Assembly: GCA_905479025.1 (NCBI GenBank)
Contig: CAJQKX010000726.1
Location: 1 to 11,501 of the forward strand
Direction of reading: 5' to 3'
From: an uncultured Paraglaciecola sp.
GTDB lineage: Bacteria; Pseudomonadota; Gammaproteobacteria; Enterobacterales; Alteromonadaceae
Length of the DNA: 11,501 nucleotides
The notes below the pieces were generated by a model. That model saw nothing but the letters and a program-made list of their open reading frames with translations. It searched no databases and had not been told where the DNA came from. Every line of letters begins with the position of its first letter. Position 1 is the stretch's first letter. Below are positions 7,379 through 11,501 of the stretch, in pieces. The position numbers were made by a program, and so were the translations under genes.

Positions 7379-7807
7379 TCAGATACTTGATCGAAATGCT
7401 AGAAGCTTTTCGTGCACTGATTTGATCCATTTACTCCACGCAGCCCTTTTACGTATCTTGGCGGTATCTTGAGGAGAATGTGCCAAATCAAAGAGAGTAT
7501 CCCTTAAATAAAAATCGCAAGTAAAGCCGGGGTCGCTATCAATCGCGCCTATTCCAAGATCATAGATATCGTGTAATTCACTCTGAGTTTGAAAAACCGA
7601 ATGGTCGTAAAATAAAATATGATCTCGAAAAGTTGCTTTATCTAAAAGCCCATCGAGGTTTTCTCGTGATCCGATATCACAAACAATATCCGTACAGGCT
7701 TGCCGCTTTAAAATTGCCACTTTCTTGGTCAGCTGTCGATTTTTAACGGGTTGATGCACATACCCATATCGCTTTCCTCCAGTACAAATATCACCAACAT
7801 ATCGCAT
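7379..7807 (-). CDS. Serine-recombinase (resolvase) N-terminal-domain-like protein lacking catalytic residues
   Basis: A 142-residue protein that aligns by eye along a resolvase catalytic domain. The RYGYV strand (13-17) matches the YARVS start, LTKKVAILKRQACTDIVCD (26-44) matches the QxxxLxxAGVxxIFxD helix/strand, ENLDGLLDKATFRDHILFYD (49-68) matches the LDxLLxxxRxGDxLVVxxLD region, and DLGIGAIDSDPGF matches the strand after the DRLGR helix. The active-site residues are missing: the R-V-S triplet is H18-Q19-P20, and the DRLGR motif reads D68-H-S-V-F72. There is no C-terminal DNA-binding helix-turn-helix; the tail is short and basic. It is therefore unlikely to cut DNA; a structural or regulatory role is inference. 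It follows the relaxase gene by 80 bp on the same strand and may share its transcript. The ribosome binding site before the ATG at 7807 is weak. Confidence 0.65.
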   Translation of the reverse strand: MRYVGDICTGGKRYGYVHQPVKNRQLTKKVAILKRQACTDIVCDIGSRENLDGLLDKATFRDHILFYDHSVFQTQSELHDIYDLGIGAIDSDPGFTCDFYLRDTLFDLAHSPQDTAKIRKRAAWSKWIKSVHEKLLAFRSSI

Positions 7808-7887
7808 GCATTACTTATATCGAAGCAGGCTCTGATTACGCAAGTGATTTTATATTCGTAGATTCAACTCAACGAGTTAAGGCAAAC

Positions 7888-9399
7888 TTACCTCCCCAGA
7901 TCGGGACCTCGCGGTGGCGTAAAATCATGCTCTGGCTTTGCACGACCTTTCTTTTTGGCCGAAGTGCTTTTTGTTTTAGCTGATACCTTTTGCGCTTCAT
8001 TCAAGCGAGGCCGATCATTACCGCTCATTTCTTTACCCGCATACGATGTCGTTCGTTTTTTAACTGGCTTCTTAGATTGATTGGTCGATTCATTCACCAA
8101 TGCAGTTTTTTCTCGTTTTGATTTCAGCACCATTCCACGGCTATCTTTGCCACCCCTTCCATCTGAATCGTCTTCCCTGAATGACGATCTCGACCTTTCG
8201 ATTTCTTCTTCTAAGTTCTTCTCTGCTCGAACATGCCACGTTTCCATTTTAAGCAATCGTGCTTTTTGGCTAGTCGCCAATGTTGAACGCTGTTCATCTT
8301 TTCGCATATCTATACTTGCGAGTGACTTTTCAATACCCTCCAATTGTTGTTTGTTTCTCTTATGAGAGCCGTCAATATTTTGAGCAAAGCCTTTGATGCC
8401 GCCTCGCTTCAGTTTCGCTTCAATATTTTTTGCGCGTTCTTTAAATGCACGCTCGTCTTTGCCGTAGTGTTTATCAAGAGACAATTCAAGGCTTCGATTT
8501 TCTGCCTCACGCCGACGATCTTCTTGTATTTTTTCATCCAGAGACCATGACTGGAAATCGGCACGCTTAGCACCTGCGAATTGGTCAAACTTTTCGTACG
8601 ACTTTTCTGAAACCGTTTCTTTTTTCTCGTCTCTTTTACTATTCATATCAATAATACTCTTGTTTTGATCGTCTCGTTCAGATTGCTGGCCTTTGCGTTT
8701 CATATCATTCGCCACCGCGCCTAAATGCACCTGAGGCTCGCGATCCATCCCTCTGGCTTCGAAGCTTAGATGCTCAACTTTGACGGAAAGGTCATCACGC
8801 ATGGCGATACGGTTCATGACCCCTGCCGTGAATTCTCTAAGCGACAACACTTCTTGCTGCCCTCGTGAGGTCTTAACGCCATCCACTTCAAGCTTGTCGT
8901 TGCTAAGATCACGGTACTTGTTTTTTGCCCATCCATCCTTTGTGGAATGATCAAAGCCTCGGTCGGTAAAAAGAATATGCGCATGATGATTACGTTGATC
9001 TCCATCTCGGCTAGGATTGTGATAAGCAATGTCTACTGCGCAACCATAGCGCTTCATAAGCTCACGCGCCGTTGCATCACCAGCTTCTCGGCGTTGCATA
9101 GCATTAAACTCATAAGGGAATGCGATTTCCAACTCTCTAGCCGTGCAGGAATTAGATCGATTTTCTTTTTTCTCTACTGCATCCCATAGCGTTGCCCGGT
9201 CGCGATAGTGATCAGGCGCATTTTCTGGCAAATAGATGCGCGTAAACTCCACATCGTTTTTGTATCTGTAATCGTGCGTTAGACCTGTGCGCTCATCATA
9301 CAGACGTTCACCTGCACGATATGCCGCAGCAGCAACTGACGAACGTCCCTTGCTGCGTTGAATCGTTTTAGCACTCGCATGTAACTCTAAAGCTCGCAT
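7888..9399 (-). CDS. mobA: MobA/MobL-family relaxase (MOBQ type)
   Basis: A 503-residue DNA relaxase that would nick oriT and lead the strand into the recipient. The relaxase domain fills about residues 1-235. The conserved N-terminal motif is RSKGRSSVAAAAYRAGERLY, with Y27 the likely catalytic tyrosine. ARELEIAFP (88-95) is the usual acidic motif, AYHNPSRDGDQRNHHAHILF (125-144) holds the metal-binding histidines (H138, H139, H141), and HLSFEARGMDREP (210-222) plus the HLGAVANDMKRKG segment close the domain. The rest (about 240-503) is very charged, coiled-coil-like, and ends in a Lys/Pro-rich tail, with no primase domain such as that of RSF1010 MobA. The ATG at 9397-9399 gives the standard start for this family. 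A good promoter lies just upstream at 9439-9467, and oriT lies 123 bp beyond the start. Confidence 0.92.
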   Translation of the reverse strand: MRALELHASAKTIQRSKGRSSVAAAAYRAGERLYDERTGLTHDYRYKNDVEFTRIYLPENAPDHYRDRATLWDAVEKKENRSNSCTARELEIAFPYEFNAMQRREAGDATARELMKRYGCAVDIAYHNPSRDGDQRNHHAHILFTDRGFDHSTKDGWAKNKYRDLSNDKLEVDGVKTSRGQQEVLSLREFTAGVMNRIAMRDDLSVKVEHLSFEARGMDREPQVHLGAVANDMKRKGQQSERDDQNKSIIDMNSKRDEKKETVSEKSYEKFDQFAGAKRADFQSWSLDEKIQEDRRREAENRSLELSLDKHYGKDERAFKERAKNIEAKLKRGGIKGFAQNIDGSHKRNKQQLEGIEKSLASIDMRKDEQRSTLATSQKARLLKMETWHVRAEKNLEEEIERSRSSFREDDSDGRGGKDSRGMVLKSKREKTALVNESTNQSKKPVKKRTTSYAGKEMSGNDRPRLNEAQKVSAKTKSTSAKKKGRAKPEHDFTPPRGPDLGR

Positions 9400-9438
9400 G
9401 AAATATCCACATATTGAAACACTGTTTCTGTATGCGAT

Positions 9439-9467
9439 ATTTTAATTGCTAGCTGTATTTTTGGTAA
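9439..9467 (-). promoter_or_regulatory. mobA: Probable sigma70 promoter for the relaxase gene
   Basis: On the minus strand, -35 TTACCA (9467-9462), a 17-bp spacer and -10 TAAAAT (9444-9439) lie 40-68 bp before the mobA start. The hexamers match consensus at 4 and 5 of 6 positions. A small GAAAC-ACT-GTTTC dyad (9417-9429) lies just after the predicted start of transcription and could be an operator for the relaxase or accessory protein, a common form of autoregulation at oriT. Confidence 0.6.
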
Positions 9468-9521
9468 GCCGTGACAGCCTAAGACAAGGCCGTCTGCTCG
9501 CGTCAGCATTGAAGACAGCAC

Positions 9522-9551
9522 ACAAACTTTAGTTTGTATAAGTGCGCACTT
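9522..9551 (+). other. oriT: Origin of transfer (oriT), MOBQ/RSF1010-like nic region
   Basis: A perfect inverted repeat ACAAACT-TT-AGTTTGT (9522-9537) is followed one base later by TAAGTGCGC (9539-9547). This arrangement, an inverted repeat immediately 5' of a TAAGTGCGC core, is that of RSF1010/R1162-type origins of transfer, where the relaxase nicks within the core. The core continues into a perfect 12-bp palindrome AAGTGCGCACTT (9540-9551), whereas the RSF1010 sequence is not symmetric there. The position between the divergent relaxase and accessory genes supports the call. With the nicked strand being the plus strand, DNA to the right would enter the recipient first and the relaxase gene last. 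The exact nick position cannot be read from sequence alone. Confidence 0.85.
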
Positions 9552-9727
9552 TCATTATGAAAACCCTACAACCAGAAAAGACCAGAAAATTAAAACGCCA
9601 CCCTAACGGCAGTCCACTTGTCACACCTTCCACTGTCACAGGCTCATCGAATAGTCTTTGTTTTGTGATTGAGAGGGGCGTTCTATCGCAAGCCATTTAC
9701 CATTTTATTTATGATGAGGAGTTAAAC

Positions 9728-9994
9728 ATGCAATCAAACAAGCCAGATAGACGTGAAAGGTTAGAGCTGGAAATTGCTCAAAAGCAAGCACAATTAAAAG
9801 ACTTGGAGGCCAAAGACAGGGTTAAAGAGCGAAAGCGTGACACAAGGCGTAAAATTCTAGCGGGCAGTGTTGTGCTTGCCCACATTGATAAGGACGAGGT
9901 TTTGAAATCAACAATCGCAGATCTACTTGACGCCCATATTGTTGGAAAAAATGACAGACAGCTCTTTGATTTTTTGCCCTTGGAGGATAAATAA
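9728..9994 (+). CDS. Small mobilization accessory protein (MobC/TraD-like)
   Basis: An 88-residue basic protein. The start at 9728 is set by a strong GAGGAG ribosome binding site (9716-9721) six bases upstream; the frame stays open back into oriT but no earlier ATG has a ribosome binding site. Residues 7-40 are a charged coiled-coil (RRERLELEIAQKQAQLKDLE). Then comes a RKRDTRRKILAGSVVLAH motif (about 36-53), and a C-terminal NDRQLFDFLP. The '(R)DTRRKILAGAVVLAH...LLD...DR.LF..LP' pattern is what I know from small proteins next to MobA/MobL relaxases, often annotated as mobilization or TraD-like proteins. It would help MobA at oriT, perhaps as a DNA-bending or relaxosome factor. Its position, divergent from mobA across oriT, supports this. 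The exact family name is uncertain. Confidence 0.75.
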   Translation: MQSNKPDRRERLELEIAQKQAQLKDLEAKDRVKERKRDTRRKILAGSVVLAHIDKDEVLKSTIADLLDAHIVGKNDRQLFDFLPLEDK

Positions 9995-10020
9995 AAACAG
10001 GGGCATTAAAGCCCCTGTTT
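9995..10020. terminator. Bidirectional hairpin terminator between convergent genes
   Basis: A perfect 10-bp stem AAACAGGGGC / GCCCCTGTTT with a 6-base loop (ATTAAA) begins right after the stop of the mobilization gene. On the plus strand the stem ends in TTT. On the minus strand it is followed by TTTTTATTT, a better U-tract, so it can also end transcription of the antirestriction gene coming from the right. Confidence 0.85.
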
Positions 10021-10051
10021 CATTAAATTATAATTTTTTGCCGACCAGCGA

Positions 10052-10447
10052 TCAATCGATAAACCCCATTATCTTACCGCCCTCATCATGCTCAACCGCA
10101 AAGTCTCTAAGCGCGTAGTATAAATCGATAATTTGAGTTTGATTGCCTGCCTCCATTAGTACATTGAGCGCAAAGAGAGTGACGCCAATGCCAGCAGCCT
10201 CAGCCGACATATCATCATCAAAATAATTCATAGGATTACAAATACGCACCGTTTCAGTTTGATCTAGCGCGATATACATACCGCCATTATCCAGCGTATA
10301 GAAATCCCAAAGCCCGCCCTGATAGGCCTCACAAAACTGACCCATAAATCCATAAACCAGTGCTTCAAACTTTATACATCGAACGCCAAAATAATTTGGT
10401 AAGAATTCTAGCCTATCGTTAAGCCCTATTTTTGTTTTGTTAATCAT
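10052..10447 (-). CDS. ardB: Antirestriction protein, ArdB/KlcA family
   Basis: A 131-residue protein with the family signature throughout: LPNYFG (16-21), a YQGGLWDFYTLDNGG block (42-56) followed by MYI, MSAEAAGIGVTLFALN (80-95), and YYALRDFAVEHDEG (110-123) ending KIMGFID. Known members of this family block type I restriction enzymes in the cell without mimicking DNA and are carried by plasmids and integrative elements to protect incoming DNA. The length is slightly under the usual 140-150 residues, mostly at the N-terminus. An AAAGGACT ribosome binding site precedes the ATG at 10445-10447. It lies downstream of the 83-residue gene on the same strand, with a hairpin between them, and ends facing the terminator at 9995-10020. 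Confidence 0.92.
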   Translation of the reverse strand: MINKTKIGLNDRLEFLPNYFGVRCIKFEALVYGFMGQFCEAYQGGLWDFYTLDNGGMYIALDQTETVRICNPMNYFDDDMSAEAAGIGVTLFALNVLMEAGNQTQIIDLYYALRDFAVEHDEGGKIMGFID

Positions 10448-10485
10448 GATTTAGTCCTTTTTATTAAGATTAAATTTAAGTGCGA

Positions 10486-10505
10486 TGAGGGGGTTTAACC
10501 CCTCA
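10486..10505. terminator. Hairpin between the small orf and the antirestriction gene
   Basis: A 7-bp stem TGAGGGG / CCCCTCA with a 6-base loop lies 10 bp after the stop of the upstream small gene and 38 bp before the ardB start. There is no T-run on the minus strand after it, so it is more likely an attenuator or an mRNA-stabilizing structure than a full terminator. It sits between two genes that otherwise look like an operon. Confidence 0.45.
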
Positions 10506-10514
10506 CCTCTTTAC

Positions 10515-10766
10515 TTATGTTTCAAGCTGCTTGTTAACGGCTTGAAGCTTTTCAATCACGTCATAGGCCTTGAACATCAAGCGGCTAATTCGCAATAGAT
10601 CGGCATTTGAAAATGAATTGGTTTCTTTCCAATCTTTCTCACCTGCCTCGTAAATGCGTATTGGTTGCGCTGAGTAGTAAATTCCATGCTCGCCTTCGTG
10701 CTCCCATATTTTGACTTTGACCAATCGGTCGGTAAGAACTTTTACTGGTGGTTTGTTATCAGACAT
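10515..10766 (-). CDS. Conserved-looking small mobile-element protein of unknown function
   Basis: An 83-residue protein counted from the ATG at 10764-10766 (MSDNKPPVKVL). A strong AAAGGAGA ribosome binding site lies 7 nt upstream; an in-frame ATG 18 bp earlier overlaps that site and is not used. It is hydrophilic, with a beta-rich front (VKVKIWEHEGEHGIYYSAQP), the segment GEKDWKETNSFSNADLLRIS, and a C-terminal helix (LMFKAYDVIEKLQAVNKQLE). The pattern 'W-x-N/H-EGEHG-x-YY-S ... WKETxSF ... DLL-x-L-S-x-L' is one I recall from short hypothetical proteins on plasmids, integrative elements and phages. I cannot assign a function. It lies directly upstream of ardB on the same strand, as such genes often do in anti-defence or leading regions. 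Confidence 0.75.
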   Translation of the reverse strand: MSDNKPPVKVLTDRLVKVKIWEHEGEHGIYYSAQPIRIYEAGEKDWKETNSFSNADLLRISRLMFKAYDVIEKLQAVNKQLET

Positions 10767-10876
10767 TTGTCTATCTCCTTTCAAAAAGTTTTAGGTTTAA
10801 TGCTTTCGAATTTTCTTTTCACCCGTTCGCATGAACCCTTGCCCAGCGGCGAGCGTCCGAAAGAAATCAGTTAAGA

Positions 10877-10899
10877 CTCGTACAGAGCATCTGTACGAG
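10877..10899. repeat. Perfect 10-bp inverted repeat with a 3-base loop
   Basis: CTCGTACAGA - GCA - TCTGTACGAG. It is the strongest dyad in the right part of the window and is not followed by a T-run on either strand, so it is unlikely to be a simple terminator. It may be a protein-binding dyad or an RNA hairpin. Near-identical CGAGCGTYC motifs flank it at 10850-10858 and 10911-10919. Confidence 0.7.
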
Positions 10900-10961
10900 A
10901 CAATCAAGGACGAGCGTTCAAATACGACAAAATCTGCAAGAACTTTTGTGGGGGACCGTTT

Positions 10962-10998
10962 AGAAGGCTCAAGCGACTTGACGCTTGCTAGTCCTTCT
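10962..10998. repeat. Nested two-part inverted repeat
   Basis: Outer arms AGAAGG / CCTTCT (10962-10967, 10993-10998) enclose inner arms CAAGCG / CGCTTG (10970-10975, 10982-10987) around a 6-base loop ACTTGA. The nested form with short internal bulges resembles an RNA stem-loop more than a dimer binding site. Confidence 0.55.
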
Positions 10999-11055
10999 TA
11001 CGGGTAAAAGTACTTGTGGGTTTTTCGGTTTGAAATAAGCTGACAGAGGGGGCTT

Positions 11056-11077
11056 CAAGCATCGGGACGATGTCTTG
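11056..11077. repeat. Bulged inverted repeat
   Basis: CAAG-CATCG then loop GGA then CGATG-T-CTTG: a 9-bp stem with one bulged base. It is one member of the hairpin series between the small orf and the coupling-protein end. Confidence 0.45.
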
Positions 11078-11119
11078 ATAATTAACGTATCGCTTTAGCG
11101 ATTCAGAAATGATTTGAAT

Positions 11120-11164
11120 TCCATGAAGGATCGTTACCCGACTGGGACAAAATCCATTCATGGA
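11120..11164. repeat. Long-loop inverted repeat
   Basis: Perfect 8-bp arms TCCATGAA (11120-11127) and TTCATGGA (11157-11164) are separated by 29 bases. The spacing of the arms is compatible with a long RNA stem-loop or with two half-sites for a DNA-binding protein. Confidence 0.45.
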
Positions 11165-11177
11165 GTTTGGTGAGCTT

Positions 11178-11201
11178 GGCTTGAGGGTGCGCCCTCAAGC
11201 C
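11178..11201. terminator. Strong hairpin, possible terminator
   Basis: Perfect 10-bp GC-rich stem GGCTTGAGGG / CCCTCAAGCC with loop TGCG. On the plus strand it is followed by TTTAGCG, a short T-run. On the minus strand, downstream of the coupling-protein stop at 11249, the sequence after it has no T-run. It may terminate a plus-strand transcript through the 10.9-11.2 kb stretch, or be the last stem of a structured RNA. Confidence 0.55.
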
Positions 11202-11248
11202 TTTAGCGAATAGAGCCTATCCCTGACAAGGGCATGGCCTGAAACAAA

Positions 11249-11501
11249 CTACTCAAACATTGGGTTTGCACCTGCACGACTTTTAAAAGGCACATCTTCA
11301 TAATATTTAATCCGCTCAGCCCACACAGGCTGCCCCTGACCAAATAAAGCCAATATTTTGCCAGTTCCTTTGCCAAAATAGCGCCCCACCTCTTCAGGAT
11401 GAAGTAAAGGTGATATTACGTAAGTTGGCTTCACACTGTAACCTTCAGTTTCGCCTTGAGAGCCGCCTGTATCGATCGAGGCAAGCGCTGATTTCATAAC
11501 C
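11249..11501 (-). CDS. C-terminal end of a probable VirD4/TraG-type coupling protein, cut by the window edge
   Basis: The frame is open to the right edge; about 83 residues before the TAG stop at 11249-11251 are visible, and the ATG at 11495-11497 is probably internal. The visible part has a Gly/Ser/Gln linker (DTGGSQGETEG), then YSVKPTYVISPLLHPEEVGR, a KILALFGQGQPVWAERIKYY segment, and EDVPFKSRAGANPMFE. A 'P...L-x-P-E-E-V ... (L)-x-x-x-G-x-x-P-x-x-A-x-(K/R)-I-x-Y-Y-x-D-x-x-F' ending is typical of the last part of T4SS coupling ATPases. The Walker motifs lie outside the window, so this is a moderate-confidence call. Other transfer ATPases are possible. If right, the element carries part of its own transfer machinery. 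Confidence 0.5.
   Translation of the reverse strand, partial: VMKSALASIDTGGSQGETEGYSVKPTYVISPLLHPEEVGRYFGKGTGKILALFGQGQPVWAERIKYYEDVPFKSRAGANPMFE

Larger units (their letters stand above)
10785..11248. other. Non-coding stretch rich in inverted repeats
   Basis: About 460 bp without a supportable gene. It holds at least seven inverted repeats, the clearest at 10877-10899, 10962-10998, 11056-11077, 11120-11164, 11178-11201 and 11221-11232, plus a 5-bp stem at 11089-11102 (ATCGC-TTTA-GCGAT). I saw no DnaA box, no iteron set and no CRISPR-like array. The density of hairpins suggests a structured RNA, a single-strand origin or another replication/transfer site, but none of these can be named from sequence alone. 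No convincing sigma70 promoter was found on either strand. Confidence 0.5.

Noticed and set aside
8081..9189. Several plus-strand frames opposite the relaxase gene
   Set aside because: They are antisense shadows of mobA with Phe/Ser/Ile-rich translations and no start signals.
9542..9727. Longer 150-residue version of the mobilization protein starting at 9542
   Set aside because: It would begin inside the oriT nic core with no ribosome binding site; the GAGGAG site at 9716-9721 clearly serves the ATG at 9728.
10785..11248. CRISPR array, tRNA gene or iteron-type origin in the hairpin-rich region
   Set aside because: No regularly spaced repeats, no cloverleaf with conserved tRNA arms, and no tandem iterons or DnaA boxes could be found.

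Overview
The window reads as a piece of a mobile element, most likely a plasmid or an integrated mobilizable or conjugative element, from a gammaproteobacterium-like host. The host guess rests only on the style of the proteins (CusCBA-type pump, KlcA/ArdB, MOBQ relaxase) and on moderately AT-leaning composition; no gene here fixes the species. Almost everything is on the minus strand. The exception is one small mobilization gene on the plus strand.

Left part (1-7360): a copper/silver-type metal-resistance cargo, transcribed right to left. In transcription order it holds a small Cys/Met-containing exported protein (6856-7239), an outer-membrane channel CusC (5518-6780), a periplasmic adaptor CusB (4287-5525), an inner-membrane RND pump CusA (1162-4290) and an exported plastocyanin-like cupredoxin (731-1144). 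CusC/CusB overlap by 8 bp and CusB/CusA by 4 bp, so they are almost certainly co-transcribed. CusF is absent; the cupredoxin and the small leading protein are the candidates for its metal-handling role. Next come a MerR-family regulator (226-651) and the start of a membrane permease (1-242, cut by the window edge). This pair has its own textbook MerR-type promoter (674-704): -35 and -10 boxes 19 bp apart around a perfect 10+10 bp dyad. The regulator's visible cysteines fit a divalent-metal sensor better than a Cu(I) sensor.

Middle part (7379-10020): a MOBQ-type mobilization module. A MobA/MobL relaxase (7888-9399) has a sigma70-like promoter (9439-9467). Just upstream lies an oriT (9522-9551), an inverted repeat followed by the TAAGTGCGC nic core. 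Reading away from oriT on the plus strand is a small MobC/TraD-like accessory protein (9728-9994), ended by a strong hairpin terminator. Downstream of the relaxase is a small serine-recombinase-fold protein (7379-7807) whose catalytic residues all appear to be replaced.

Right part (10052-11501): establishment and transfer functions on the minus strand. These are an antirestriction protein of the ArdB/KlcA family (10052-10447), a conserved-looking 83-residue mobile-element protein (10515-10766), a roughly 460-bp non-coding stretch unusually rich in inverted repeats (10785-11248), and the C-terminal end of a probable VirD4/TraG-type coupling protein running off the right edge. Together the parts describe a transferable element that carries metal tolerance, can be nicked and mobilized, and can blunt type I restriction in a new host.
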